Origin: CAJXMH01 sp964001305
GTDB lineage: Bacteria; Bacteroidota; Bacteroidia; Flavobacteriales_E; Vicingaceae
Direction: 5' to 3'
Assembly: GCA_964001305.1 (NCBI GenBank)
Contig: CAXFAI010000028.1
Coordinates: forward strand, 1-62,651
Length of the DNA: 62,651 nucleotides
Part shown: piece after piece, positions 1 to 10,597 of the stretch
Numbering within the stretch: position 1 is the first letter of the stretch
How the letters are laid out: every line of letters begins with the position of its first letter
The notes under the pieces: model-generated
What the model was told of the DNA's origin: nothing
Seen by the model: the letters and a program-made list of their open reading frames with translations, nothing else
Database searches by the model: none
Translations under genes and position numbers: made by a program

Positions 1-408
1 GACAAAACGGTTTCATTGTCAGTTCGAGTGGTTCGACCTTTTGGTCGAAGTGTATCGAGAATGACAATGAAATCAATCAAACTGAGAAAACGTTCTCATC
101 CTTGTTCTCGTTCCAAATACTTGTCCATCTCGATACATTCCAAACAAAGTTTGGAACACTCGATGTGACAAGAATTTACTCAAACTAAAAAAGTCAATTC
201 AGAATATTCCGTATTCGAATAGGGAATAATTAACGATTCACGAATTGAGGATTAATGCAATAGTAATAAAATTTCAAACTCTTCTTTTGTTGTGCAATTG
301 TTTAAATCCCAATGCTTTTTTGAATGAGAGAATAATGAATGAAACTTTATAAAAATCGAAATTAAAATGGTTTAAGATTCTTATGAAGAGTTAAAATAAT
401 GCTTAAAA
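1..408. repeat. Intergenic stretch with two imperfect palindromic repeats
   Basis: No convincing gene is visible here. Two dispersed palindromes lie at about 11-72 and 120-172. The first has an 11-bp outer stem (TTTCATTGTCA / TGACAATGAAA) around an inner GGTTCGACC-TTTT-GGTCGAA hairpin. The second has CTTGTC / GACAAG ends around TTCCAAAC-AAA-GTTTGGAA. Both carry a TCGAGTG- or CGATGTG-type segment on one arm and TCTCGATACA (or its complement) on the other. Related units recur at 17.8-18.1 kb on the other side of the defence genes. The AT-rich remainder (180-408) shows nothing recognisable, including no clear terminator for the operon that ends at 409. Confidence 0.75.
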
Positions 409-1056
409 TTAGTTCAACTTATTTAGTTGATTTTTAAGTAAAATATGCTTTTGATTTAGTCTCACTTTTTCATTGAACTGCTTGCTTCTTGATATTGCAG
501 ATTTGAGTTTGCTGATTTCCTTCTTCAAGCGATCTACTTCTTGTTGGTTCTTTAGAATTGAGCCTAAAGACTGTTTACCTAATTCTGGTTTACCTGTGAG
601 TTGAACACATAAATCTTTGAATACGGCATCTAAACTTCCTTTAAGGTTAAATGCATAGCTGTTATCGTCTTTATTAAACCAATCCGAAGTAAACGTCCAA
701 TCAATCACTGCAACATCATCATTGGTGGGGTGTGGGTGTTTAGAAGCAGTTGAAATATAAGCTTCCTGTTCATGCTCTACCCAAAACACTATGTGGTATG
801 GAATGGACTTATTAATGATTTCAAGGATTTTAAGGATATCGGATTTTTGCTTTAGTTCAACCTTGAAAACCTGTATTTCCTGAATATCCTTAGCATCTAA
901 GTTTACCGTATCCGCAGAAAGCTTATGAGTCCATGAAATACGCTGAATACAGTCTGTGAATAGCTTCTTCTGCTTGGTGTTGGTGTACTCGTCAAATGCA
1001 TTCTTGGGAACAACTCGACCAACCTTTGTTCTTACAGGTAGATTGAAGAAATCCAT
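409..1056 (-). CDS. DUF4391 domain-containing protein, last gene of defence operon
   Basis: A 215-aa protein resembling DUF4391, a family of unknown biochemical function that I know from neighbourhoods with SNF2-type helicases and type III restriction genes. The N-terminal ~150 residues form an alpha/beta domain without a catalytic signature I can name. The last ~45 residues are strongly charged, rich in Lys and Leu, and probably a coiled coil. The start codon shares one base with the stop of the upstream helicase gene (TAATG), which suggests translational coupling and a joint function. The family call rests on overall similarity from memory, not on a diagnostic residue. Confidence 0.7.
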   Translation of the reverse strand: MDFFNLPVRTKVGRVVPKNAFDEYTNTKQKKLFTDCIQRISWTHKLSADTVNLDAKDIQEIQVFKVELKQKSDILKILEIINKSIPYHIVFWVEHEQEAYISTASKHPHPTNDDVAVIDWTFTSDWFNKDDNSYAFNLKGSLDAVFKDLCVQLTGKPELGKQSLGSILKNQQEVDRLKKEISKLKSAISRSKQFNEKVRLNQKHILLKNQLNKLN

Positions 1057-4000
1057 TAGCGTACAATTAAGAATGATACCAACTTGAAGTCTTCTATTCC
1101 TTTGATTTTCTCCTGAAGTGCAGTTGTGCCGCCTGATTTGAATAGACTGAGAACTTCCTTTTCTTCTTCCTTCTGTAAAATGGTACTAATGCCTTGCTTC
1201 AGCAGGTTTGAGTATTCATCCATCTGGTGGTAGTCATCTGTCTCTTCCGCTAATTCAGCACACACATCTTCTATTGGTGCAGTTTTGCCTTTAGCAAGCA
1301 TGCGCATGGCATCCAATATCTTCTTAGACTCTACATGGTTCAGGATTAACTCGCCATTCATTTTCATATACACCAAGTAGTACGGGTGTAATCTATTCAG
1401 CTTATTGATATTGACACTTGAGTTTACATTCTTGAGCACGAAGATCACACCACTTTGAAGTATTGGGCTGGATTTTACTACTGCATGAAGTCCTTCTGGA
1501 ATATTCTTCAATTCACCGTACTCTTTAATCATGTTGGATAAATCCACTCTAAAATCATTCAATCCAAGGTCTGTAATGCTCACACCTTCTCTCAAATCTT
1601 CTAAGTCAATTACTTCTTCTTGTAGTCTCTGAAGCTGAATTTTCCTGTACTCTAAGTCTTTTTCTTCGGTGTTTAGAATGTTGTCATCACCTGTACTTGC
1701 CATGTTGCTAATGAGCATCTTATTCTCAACACGCTGCTTTAGGTTGATATAATTATCAAGTGTAACGTCAGGCCAAAAGTTAACCATGGTAATACTCTCG
1801 TTCTTGGAACCAATTCTATCTACCCGCCCGAAGCGTTGAATAATTCTTACGGGATTCCAATGAATGTCATAATTGATAAGGTAATCGCAGTCTTGTAGGT
1901 TCTGTCCTTCTGAAATACAATCTGTAGCAATTAGTAAATCAATAGAGTCTGAAATGCTTGGATACAACTGCGCTTTATCTTTCGATAGGGGTGAAAAACA
2001 AGTGAGGATAGCATTTAGATCTGCTGGTATCTTTTTGGTGGTGCATAACCTTCTTGAACCTGTTATAATTGCTGTATTGAGACCATAATTATCCTTGAGA
2101 TAGTCATGGATATTTTCATAGAGATAATTGGCTGTATCTGCAAAAGCAGTGAATACTATTGCCTTCTTGTTTCCTGGATTGAATGGCTCATTTACCTTTT
2201 GGTCTAAGAGACTGATTAGGTGCTGAAGCTTGGTGTCCTTCTCTCCACGTATATCAACGATATTGCTCCAAAGGTGATTCAGTACTGCAAGGTCTTCATT
2301 GAGGTCTTCACGCCATTTTGTGGTATCCATATCCGCAATGTGAACCTTAATCTTTTTACCAATTACTTGCTCTTCATCAGCCCAATTGGATTCAAAGTCG
2401 TAGTTCTCATAGTTTTCCTTGGCTTCCAACACTTTGTGTATGCCTTCATAGTCTCCTGTATCTCCTTTGTCTATTGCTTTTATGGCGTTTTCAATCTGGC
2501 TGATTATACCTTCTAAAGTGATACGAAAAGAATCTACGGAACTTTCTAAACGTTTGAGCAAGTTGATACGCATTAGAATACGCAAGCTCAATTCTCTATC
2601 TACTTGGGATAGTTTACCTGAACCTGATCGTACTTCCTTATCATATAAATCGGCATAGGCTTGTACCTTACTCGGCAATATGTAATTCAGGGGTGTATAA
2701 ACCGATAAATTGAGTAGAGTAAGTTTCTCTGCAATATCTACATAGGTTACTTCATCTGAATCAGTTAATGCACTATGAATAGATACAGGCTTGTTGCGGT
2801 CTGGGAACTTACCAATGGCTGTGGTATCGTAATAGGTTGTAATGTGCTTCCTTGAACGTGCTATGGTCAATGAGTCCAATATTTCAAAGAAGTCAAAGTC
2901 GAGCATATCCAACAGCTTCTCAGTGGTGCGCTCAGCAGTTTCGTATTTGCTCCAAATATTAAATGCTTGCTGTGCTTTTCTGAATATCTGGTCTATACCA
3001 CTTTGGGTATCTAATTTTTCATCAATGTTCTCCGCATCACCTTCATAAGCTAAAGCTAACTGGTTACGTAAATCGTTGAACCTGTTGTTTACAGGGGTAG
3101 CAGAAAGCATCATCACCTTAGTTTCAATACCTTCTTGAATCACCTTACGCATCAGCTTTTGGTAACGATTCTCTTTCCCAACTACTGTATTGTTATTTCT
3201 AAAATTGTGAGATTCATCTATAACTATGAGACCGTAATTGCCCCAATTCACATTGGCTAATTCACGTCCATTACTGATACCACGTTCACGGCTTAAATCT
3301 GTATGGAATAGTACATCATACCTGAATCTATCAGCGGCTAATATGTTGTTCTTATCGTTGTGGCGGTAGGTATTCCAATTGGCTTCTAACTTCTTGGGAC
3401 AAAGTACCAATACGTCCTTGTTCCGCATCTCGTAGTACTTGATAACTCCCAAAGCTGAGAAGGTTTTACCCAAACCAACAGAATCTGCCAATATGCAGCC
3501 TTTGTACTTCTCTAATTTGTTGATAGCACCGATTACTGCATCCTGTTGAAAATTGTAGAGCTTCTGCCATACCAATGTGTCTTTAAAGCCAATTTGCTCG
3601 TTAGGTAGATTGTCTAAAGACAAGTCGTCTAAGAAGTCATTGAATATGTTGTAAAGCGTAATGAAGTAGATAAACTCAGGACTGTTCTCCTTGTAAGCAC
3701 TCTCAAAGTATTTCTGCACTTTCTCGGTCACATCCTTCAAGTCTTCTTCATTCTCCCACACCTGATTGAACCAATCTAAGTAGGCTTTACTATCTGGATA
3801 TTCCGCTTTTTGAATGAGTGTAGGAAACCCTTTTTTATGTGTGATTCCTAGATCGGAAGTGGTGAAACCACTCACGTTAGAATAGGCTTGGGCATTCTCG
3901 TTGCCCTGGTTCACATGAATCATCCCGTTGAGGGGCTGATTGTTGTGTTTATTGGATTTGAAAGTGACCTTTTCTTTTACCCACCTTGAGCATTCTTTGG

Positions 4001-4301
4001 CAATAGCTCTTTGGTTGAGTTGATTCATCAATCTCAACTCAAACTCACCACCACAAAGCTCTGATTCTCGAACAATATGCGGTATGTAGAACTTCCTGCT
4101 TTCCTTCTGAAACTTCTCTTCAATGAAAGTGGGTGAACTAAAAATGAAACGCAATTCTTCAATCTTAGTCAACTCATTTTTGAGTGCTTCAAAGGCATAA
4201 ATAGAGAACGTAGAAGCGGCAATACTGAGTTTACTACCTTTTCTTATGGTCTCCTTTAGGTCATCACCCAAACGTGTATTTACATTGTCGATTAGCTTCA
4301 T
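1056..4301 (-). CDS. PLD-like plus SNF2/SF2 helicase, defence-associated
   Basis: A 1081-aa superfamily 2 ATPase. The N-terminal ~160 residues look like a phospholipase-D-type domain whose HxK signature is degraded: MIHVNQ around residues 127-132 has His but Asn where Lys is expected. The helicase core follows: Walker A DSVGLGKT (273-280), DESH (362-365), SATP (about 400-403), and motif VI QRFGRVDRIGS (about 822-832). A long helical insertion lies between the two RecA lobes. The start overlaps the upstream ATPase gene by 4 bp (ATGA). The arginine-finger and DExH motifs are intact, so it is probably an active DNA translocase. Its substrate is inferred only from the restriction-modification context. 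Confidence 0.85.
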   Translation of the reverse strand: MKLIDNVNTRLGDDLKETIRKGSKLSIAASTFSIYAFEALKNELTKIEELRFIFSSPTFIEEKFQKESRKFYIPHIVRESELCGGEFELRLMNQLNQRAIAKECSRWVKEKVTFKSNKHNNQPLNGMIHVNQGNENAQAYSNVSGFTTSDLGITHKKGFPTLIQKAEYPDSKAYLDWFNQVWENEEDLKDVTEKVQKYFESAYKENSPEFIYFITLYNIFNDFLDDLSLDNLPNEQIGFKDTLVWQKLYNFQQDAVIGAINKLEKYKGCILADSVGLGKTFSALGVIKYYEMRNKDVLVLCPKKLEANWNTYRHNDKNNILAADRFRYDVLFHTDLSRERGISNGRELANVNWGNYGLIVIDESHNFRNNNTVVGKENRYQKLMRKVIQEGIETKVMMLSATPVNNRFNDLRNQLALAYEGDAENIDEKLDTQSGIDQIFRKAQQAFNIWSKYETAERTTEKLLDMLDFDFFEILDSLTIARSRKHITTYYDTTAIGKFPDRNKPVSIHSALTDSDEVTYVDIAEKLTLLNLSVYTPLNYILPSKVQAYADLYDKEVRSGSGKLSQVDRELSLRILMRINLLKRLESSVDSFRITLEGIISQIENAIKAIDKGDTGDYEGIHKVLEAKENYENYDFESNWADEEQVIGKKIKVHIADMDTTKWREDLNEDLAVLNHLWSNIVDIRGEKDTKLQHLISLLDQKVNEPFNPGNKKAIVFTAFADTANYLYENIHDYLKDNYGLNTAIITGSRRLCTTKKIPADLNAILTCFSPLSKDKAQLYPSISDSIDLLIATDCISEGQNLQDCDYLINYDIHWNPVRIIQRFGRVDRIGSKNESITMVNFWPDVTLDNYINLKQRVENKMLISNMASTGDDNILNTEEKDLEYRKIQLQRLQEEVIDLEDLREGVSITDLGLNDFRVDLSNMIKEYGELKNIPEGLHAVVKSSPILQSGVIFVLKNVNSSVNINKLNRLHPYYLVYMKMNGELILNHVESKKILDAMRMLAKGKTAPIEDVCAELAEETDDYHQMDEYSNLLKQGISTILQKEEEKEVLSLFKSGGTTALQEKIKGIEDFKLVSFLIVR

Positions 4302-7300
4302 TTATTGAAGTGTTTGGTGATAACTTCCACAAATTCTTCAAAGTTGATCCCTGTTCGCCAGATTTCTCTTCTGACATATACAGATTCAGTCTTATCATCC
4401 AGATAAACCATCACATCATCATCAATTATTAATTTTTTGAGACCCTCATCCCAATTCTGAATTTTATCAGAAAGTCTATGACCTATATCAATTACAAATT
4501 GGGATTCCTTGATGAAGTAGTCTTTGTCAACTTCCTGATTATCTTCGGGTCTTGTCATCACACATAAAGCGTAATTATCTGGGCTTTTTGAAGCAGTCCT
4601 TCCTTGCAGAGCAGACATCCGGACATTTTCTTTTCCTTTTGCCACACTTTTGATTTCAATAGAATAGTCCTTTGCCTCTAAAATCAATTCAAAATCCTTT
4701 CCACGATCAGGGTTCTCTATTTTGAAATCAGCATCTAATCCAGCGATGGCTGTTTCAAATGCTGTTTCGGCTGCTTTACCAATAGTTTTCCATCTATCAA
4801 TTTGCTGTTTAGCTTCAAGCATTTCTTTGGCTTTTGCTAAAAGAGCTTCAGTACCCAGCTCAGCAGCAGCTGATTCAAACACTTTCATCTCCTCAGGGCT
4901 AAGTTTAATCTTGGCTAATTCTGTAATATCTTCTATAGACTTACCTGAGTTTTGAAGTTCCATGATTTGTTTACTGAAACCTTCGCCAAGTGCCAATACA
5001 TAAAGAGTAGAGCGTTTGCTTGAAAATGTAGGGAGAAGTTCGGTTGGGTTTGAGAAGGTTTCAAACCAGTCATTTAGTTTTAAGAACATCTCATTTAAAA
5101 GACCTCCTTTTCTCACCTTGCTTTCAATGTTTTCATCCAAAAACAGCTTATCTATTTCCCTTGTCAAAACAGAGACACCTCGTCTTTTTTTATCCAAGTC
5201 TTCAAACGAAATACGGTTGTCAATAATCCATCTTTTGGGATCTCCCTTTTCCGTATAGTTTTTATAGATTTCTTTGATCGATTCGTTGAAATACCTTGAA
5301 TCTTGTTCTGCGTAGATATAGTCATCATTTGGCCTGAATTGATCATCTTGTGTAGGAATGATAGATTTTTTCAGATTGGTTTCTCTGTTGTCCTCAGATT
5401 GATCAAACACAAACGCCAAAAAATCACTTAGCCATTTAAAACAAGAGTCTTCATGATTTTCAAAGTATTTATCAGCAAACGCAGTTGGTGACTTTGAGTT
5501 TTCAATAAGGTGGCATACATATCTTACGCTCCAGTTTTCTGCCGATTTCCAGTAATTATCATAGTTAACAGTAATTATTTTTCTCTCTGAAATCAGGTGT
5601 GGTAATAACTGTTGAATTACGTCAAGCCATTGTTCTCTTTTTAAAGCTCTATCACTTTTAAAGAGACTGTTGATTCGAATAATGGATTTGGCCTGCTCCT
5701 CAGTGGCGTCTTCGACCTTTAAGTCACTGATTAGATTCTTGTTTAGGTCGTTGTAAAATTTATTGAGATCGAAAGGTTTGATTCCTTCTACATTACCTAC
5801 TTTTCGGTTGAGAAATTCTTCATCTAAATCTCTTCCTAAACCTTTGGAGACATATTTAAACTCTTCATCAATCTGAGGATGCAAATACAACTCACTGTCC
5901 TTTGCTTTAAAGTGATTTGCCTCGGTTGGGTAGATTGGGGTAACATCTCCAAGGTGTAGTAGTTTGTTCTCAGCAAGAAATTCATAAAGGCTTTTTAGCC
6001 ACTCAAACGATTCATATTCACTGAGATCAATGCTTGTTTCAACCAGTGCTACCAGGTCATTGATGTCAAATTGAACACCTGTTGGCCACTGCTCTAATTC
6101 TTGATCGATGATTTCTGACCAATGCCAAATGCTTTCTTTTTCAGGAAGATGCTCAGGGATTATGGAGCTTGCCAAATCAAAAAGTGAGTTTCTGGATTCT
6201 AATTCTGAAAGAATGAATCTTGCTTTCTCAATTTTTACTTGTGCACCAGATGCTGTCTTTACAATCGGCTTGGAGAGCAAGAATTGTCTGATAGGAGATT
6301 GGATGTTTTCCTCATACCAATCAACATTCGAATATCTATCCGCATGCTCAGGCAAACCGCTCTTAGCTACCAAATGGGCATTTTCAACTTTTGGTAATAG
6401 CTGCTCAATGAATTTGAGGTAATGACTGATGAAATCAGTAAGCGCATTTCTGTTTTTTTTAGCACTTGGATCAGGTTCATCCTTATTGGTGATTTTGGTT
6501 CTGATACCATCTCTCAGTTCTGTTGGGTGGAAATCACTGTGTTGTAGGAGTACAGGTAGATTGAATTTTTCAGTGCCAATCAACGGAAATTCCTTATAAA
6601 GTACCGCCTGATTCTCCAATGGTAAAAGTAAGTAGGTAGTACCGTTCTTTTTGGCTGGAATGCCAAAAATTAACTTTTCTGATTGCTGGTATAGAAGTCC
6701 ATTTTCTGAATCAGTGGATGCAAATTGAATATCTGGAAACTCTGAGGCTTCTGTATGCAAACTGAATGAACCTGACCACTCTGGTGTCGAAACTTCAATC
6801 TTCTTAATGGAGCGATTGATAAGAAGTGTAAAGGCAGCATTTCTTTTCAATTCAATCAATCCTTTTTCAGCGTATTTGTATGAATCTGAAGTGAGGGTGT
6901 AAATGAATCTATTGGAGTTATCTTGAATGTCTTCCGCTGATTTCTTGCCTATAGCCTGAATTTCTGAAAACGTAAGACCCAGAGATTCCTGCATAGCCTT
7001 CAATGCGATACTTTCATCTAAAGTGGCCGCTGAACGGTCAATTTTAAGTAAGAACCGTCTTTTACCCGTTGCATTGGTATGCACTCCATCTATGGTCAGT
7101 TTTTTGTTTAGGATGTGGGTAGTGACAAATCCGGTTCCGTATTTTCCGGTTGTGCCACCTTCACCATTCAGTGATTTGGTGGATGTTTTGTAAAGAATTG
7201 CGAGAAGGTGCTTAGTCTCAAATGGTTTACCATTATGAGCGAACTCAAGCTTGTCTTGAGTGAGGTTAATAGTGATGGTAATTCCTTCAGGATTGGCAAC

Positions 7301-7468
7301 ATCTTTGGCATTTTGAAGAAGCTCCCAAATCCATCTTGTTTTCTTATCCTCAGGGAACGTATAAAGCCTGTCCACATCATGGATGATGTCCCTGGCTTCA
7401 CTTTCACTTCGCTGGTTTTCTCTTTCTAAAGTAGCCTCGTCCTTTTCTTGGTAATCACTCATACTCAC
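4298..7468 (-). CDS. Large GHKL (sacsin-like) ATPase with C-terminal nuclease-like domain
   Basis: A 1056-aa protein. The N-terminus is a GHKL/HSP90-type ATP-binding domain: N-box ELLQNAKD (about 49-56), G1 region FAHNGKPF (about 75-82) and G2 loop GKYGTGF (about 108-114), as in sacsin-like proteins. The middle ~700 residues have no domain I can name. Near residues 920-975 a segment with FELILEAKDYSIEIKSVAK fits the core of a DUF3883/PD-(D/E)xK-like domain (Glu...Glu-x-Lys). It abuts the end of res and overlaps the following helicase gene by 4 bp, so it is almost surely co-translated with the restriction genes. It may act as an ATP-gated sensor or effector; that is inference. Met3 is an alternative start. 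Confidence 0.8.
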   Translation of the reverse strand: MSMSDYQEKDEATLERENQRSESEARDIIHDVDRLYTFPEDKKTRWIWELLQNAKDVANPEGITITINLTQDKLEFAHNGKPFETKHLLAILYKTSTKSLNGEGGTTGKYGTGFVTTHILNKKLTIDGVHTNATGKRRFLLKIDRSAATLDESIALKAMQESLGLTFSEIQAIGKKSAEDIQDNSNRFIYTLTSDSYKYAEKGLIELKRNAAFTLLINRSIKKIEVSTPEWSGSFSLHTEASEFPDIQFASTDSENGLLYQQSEKLIFGIPAKKNGTTYLLLPLENQAVLYKEFPLIGTEKFNLPVLLQHSDFHPTELRDGIRTKITNKDEPDPSAKKNRNALTDFISHYLKFIEQLLPKVENAHLVAKSGLPEHADRYSNVDWYEENIQSPIRQFLLSKPIVKTASGAQVKIEKARFILSELESRNSLFDLASSIIPEHLPEKESIWHWSEIIDQELEQWPTGVQFDINDLVALVETSIDLSEYESFEWLKSLYEFLAENKLLHLGDVTPIYPTEANHFKAKDSELYLHPQIDEEFKYVSKGLGRDLDEEFLNRKVGNVEGIKPFDLNKFYNDLNKNLISDLKVEDATEEQAKSIIRINSLFKSDRALKREQWLDVIQQLLPHLISERKIITVNYDNYWKSAENWSVRYVCHLIENSKSPTAFADKYFENHEDSCFKWLSDFLAFVFDQSEDNRETNLKKSIIPTQDDQFRPNDDYIYAEQDSRYFNESIKEIYKNYTEKGDPKRWIIDNRISFEDLDKKRRGVSVLTREIDKLFLDENIESKVRKGGLLNEMFLKLNDWFETFSNPTELLPTFSSKRSTLYVLALGEGFSKQIMELQNSGKSIEDITELAKIKLSPEEMKVFESAAAELGTEALLAKAKEMLEAKQQIDRWKTIGKAAETAFETAIAGLDADFKIENPDRGKDFELILEAKDYSIEIKSVAKGKENVRMSALQGRTASKSPDNYALCVMTRPEDNQEVDKDYFIKESQFVIDIGHRLSDKIQNWDEGLKKLIIDDDVMVYLDDKTESVYVRREIWRTGINFEEFVEVITKHFNK

Positions 7469-10400
7469 TTAACTCAGTTGTACAATGTCCATTAGTTTCT
7501 CGTAGCTACTTACTTTCTCAAATTTCACTTCTGCTCCGCTTATCTCTTTGAAGTGTTCTGTAGCACAATGGATTTTTAGTTTCTCTATTTCTCGCAAGTC
7601 CATATCCGAATCAGATCCTTTGGTTTCTGCTACAAAGTAGATATGGCGTACTTTGTCCTTATCAAATACAATTGCCCAATCAGGACTGTAGTTGGCTACT
7701 GGTGTAGACACATAAAAGCTCTTTGGTAGCTTAGCATAGACCACAACTTCGGTGCTGTTTTCTAATGCAGTCGCAAAGTCTGATTCAATCTTAGAGTCGG
7801 AAGTAAGGAAGTCGTAAATGTGCTTTTTGAGCAATTCGGACTTACGCAACGCAAACTTATCATTGGTAAACACGGTCTTGGCATCATGCCGTTCTTCAGT
7901 CTTGTGATAGACAATGTTGTTGATAATGAGGCTTGCTTTTACTTCATTAATCAGCTTGCTGCATTTACCGATAAACTCTTCTGGATTCTTGCGGATCAAC
8001 ACGAACTTCTCTTGCTTAATTTTCTTGAGTATCTCTACAATGGTTCTACGAGTGAGGTTGGTTTGTACTTCTATTTCACCAACAACATCATAAACCGTAT
8101 TGGAATACAAATCATTCTTGAGCTTCATGTATTGGCGTTTGGACTCACGTACCAAACTACCTTCCTTCATCTGCTCCGCAGTACCATCTTCTAATTCACC
8201 TGTCTTTACTTCATATACACGGTCTCCAATATTGAGTTGTGCATCTATTTTGACTTTAGAATCCTGAATAAGCTGCTCTGTATCAAACTGTACTTCGTAA
8301 ATGGTCTTTAGGTTAATCTTCTCCCAAAGTGCCTGGAACTCTTTCTTAGCAAAGTTCTTATTGGTGTTTAGAATTACCGTTTCACGTTCATCTTCTGGTT
8401 TAAACTCAGCACCTGTATAAATGGTCTGTAGCAGCTTGCAGACAGATTCTTTATAGGGCTCAAGCTTTTCGGGTAAAGGCACTTCCCCTTGCTCTATCAG
8501 TTCTTTCCCTTTAGGGGTAATCTTGTAATCTTCGTCAATTATTTCACCAACAATAAGTTTGAATTGTAGCTTCTTAGCATCATCTTCTGTAAGTCGCAAT
8601 TCTTCACCTTGCTCGTTGGTAACAAGCTTGCTTACAAAGTATTCTACTTCTGCTTTTTGTGGTCTGTCTTTGAGTGTTTCAGCAATTTCTTTCTGTAATC
8701 CTTTGGCAAAGGCTTCATAGCTCTCAGAAGCAATTACAGTGAGTTTATTCAATTCGTGTACCTGGTCGCCAACCAACTCAAAATCCTGACGGACCCCACG
8801 TTTATCAACACACAAACGCATACCACGCCCAACTTCCTGTCTGCGTCTGGTTAAACTACCACTTTCAGCATGTTTTAAGGCACATATCTGGAATACATTC
8901 GGGTTATCCCAACCTTCTTTAAGTGCAGAGTGAGAGAAGATAAATCGTGTAGGTTCTTCAAAGCTCAGTAACCTTTCCTTGTCTTTCATTATCAAGTCGT
9001 AGGCTGATACATCTTCAGATTCTTCCTTTCCACGTTTTACTGTAGGGTCAACCGTTTTTCCTTTTTTATCTATTGAGAAATAGCCATTGTGTACCTGGTC
9101 TGCAGAATCTCTTTTGAGGTATTCTCCAAAGTTTGTAGGCATATAGCCTTTATGCACTTTACTTGGGTCTGTATCTTTTAAAAAGTCGTTATATTCCTGC
9201 TGAAAGAGGTCTAAGAAGTCGTTCTTAACCTTGTTGTACTCTTCTTCAAATATCTGGGCGTATTCACCCAATTGCTGGTCTCCTAAGTCATCATATACAC
9301 GGTATTTCTCTACAGTATCAATAAAGAATAATGAGAGGACTTTAATGCCTTGACCAAAGAGCTGCTTTTCCTTTTGCAGGTGAGAGAGTATACATTCCCT
9401 TATTTGTACCCTGCGGAAAGCGTGTTCATCTTTATCATTGAGAATATCACCTGGATAGACATCTTGACCACCGACTACAATTTTATTGAGGTAGCCATTT
9501 ATTTCAGTTATCGTCTGATTCTTGTAGGCAGGCATATTGCCTGATTGCTCATAGATATTGTAGCCTTCTGCCACCTTAACACGCTTCTTGCTAATACTCC
9601 CCGAAGCAGTACGCTTTTCATGCTCTATTAATGCATAAGGTGGTTTGGTGGTGCTTAAACTGATACTCTCTAAATAGAGATAGCCATTGGTGCCTGTTGA
9701 GCCTTTTAGGTTGATACCCTTTACCTGTATTTTCTTGACCAAACGCTTGTTGTATGCATCTAAGGCATCTAAACGATAGACTTTATTGTACTCCACTTTG
9801 TGCGTAGCTGAATAGCGCAGCGTAAATAGCGGATTGAAGTCTTGCATGCTCTCCAAGGTTCTTGCACCATCAACCGATTGTGGTTCATCTATGATTAAGA
9901 TTGGGTTGGTTTGGGCAATAATCTCAATGGGTTTACGAGTTCCAAATTGGTCTAACTCCTGATAGATACGTCTGGCATCTTTACCACGAGCATTGAATGC
10001 TTGGGTATTGATAATCATGACACTGATACGACTATCAGAAGCGAAATTCTCAATATCCTGTGGGCGACCTGAATTGTAAATAAATGGATTGATCTTGTGC
10101 CCGTAGAGTTCTTGAAAATGGTCTTGGGTTACCTGAAAAGATTTGTAAACGCCTTCACGAATGGCAATGCTGGGCACAATGACAATAAACTTGCTCCAAC
10201 CATACTTCTTATGCAACTCATACATGGTACGGATATAGGTATAGGTTTTACCTGTACCTGTTTCCATTTCTATGGTTAGGTTGTAGCCCAACTTTACACC
10301 TTTGGGACGTTCTATCTGTTGACTTGCATGTAGGTCGTTTTTCTGCTGAACTTCCTGTATGTTCTTCAGCATCTGCGTTTCCATAAGTTGGATAGCAGAG

Positions 10401-10597
10401 TTACGGTAGCCTATTTCTTCTTCTAAGCCAAAATCTAAGCTTTGCTCTCCTGTAGCCGCTTGTTTAGCTTTGCGTATGAGTTCTTTGCTTCGTTCTAAGG
10501 TGAAGCGATTGGTTTTGAGTGGCTGCCCTTCAAAACAATCTACCACAGCCTGAACCGCATTTACTTGAAAGTCTTGTTCTTTAAACTGTAGTTTCAT
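7469..10597 (-). CDS. res: Type III restriction enzyme Res-like subunit (helicase-nuclease)
   Basis: A 1042-aa protein with the layout of type III Res subunits. Walker A is ETGTGKT (112-118) and the DExx box is IIDEPQ (about 235-240). Motif VI is in a segment reading RRRQEVGRGMRLCV. At the C-terminus a PD-(D/E)xK nuclease core is visible: SPDWA (about 971-975) and ETKG (about 991-994). Family members use ATP-dependent sliding with Mod to cut unmodified DNA. The start overlaps the upstream ATP-binding gene by 4 bp. Unlike a standard mod-res pair, two genes stand between it and mod, and three more helicase/ATPase/accessory genes follow without a gap. Confidence 0.9.
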   Translation of the reverse strand: MKLQFKEQDFQVNAVQAVVDCFEGQPLKTNRFTLERSKELIRKAKQAATGEQSLDFGLEEEIGYRNSAIQLMETQMLKNIQEVQQKNDLHASQQIERPKGVKLGYNLTIEMETGTGKTYTYIRTMYELHKKYGWSKFIVIVPSIAIREGVYKSFQVTQDHFQELYGHKINPFIYNSGRPQDIENFASDSRISVMIINTQAFNARGKDARRIYQELDQFGTRKPIEIIAQTNPILIIDEPQSVDGARTLESMQDFNPLFTLRYSATHKVEYNKVYRLDALDAYNKRLVKKIQVKGINLKGSTGTNGYLYLESISLSTTKPPYALIEHEKRTASGSISKKRVKVAEGYNIYEQSGNMPAYKNQTITEINGYLNKIVVGGQDVYPGDILNDKDEHAFRRVQIRECILSHLQKEKQLFGQGIKVLSLFFIDTVEKYRVYDDLGDQQLGEYAQIFEEEYNKVKNDFLDLFQQEYNDFLKDTDPSKVHKGYMPTNFGEYLKRDSADQVHNGYFSIDKKGKTVDPTVKRGKEESEDVSAYDLIMKDKERLLSFEEPTRFIFSHSALKEGWDNPNVFQICALKHAESGSLTRRRQEVGRGMRLCVDKRGVRQDFELVGDQVHELNKLTVIASESYEAFAKGLQKEIAETLKDRPQKAEVEYFVSKLVTNEQGEELRLTEDDAKKLQFKLIVGEIIDEDYKITPKGKELIEQGEVPLPEKLEPYKESVCKLLQTIYTGAEFKPEDERETVILNTNKNFAKKEFQALWEKINLKTIYEVQFDTEQLIQDSKVKIDAQLNIGDRVYEVKTGELEDGTAEQMKEGSLVRESKRQYMKLKNDLYSNTVYDVVGEIEVQTNLTRRTIVEILKKIKQEKFVLIRKNPEEFIGKCSKLINEVKASLIINNIVYHKTEERHDAKTVFTNDKFALRKSELLKKHIYDFLTSDSKIESDFATALENSTEVVVYAKLPKSFYVSTPVANYSPDWAIVFDKDKVRHIYFVAETKGSDSDMDLREIEKLKIHCATEHFKEISGAEVKFEKVSSYEKLMDIVQLS

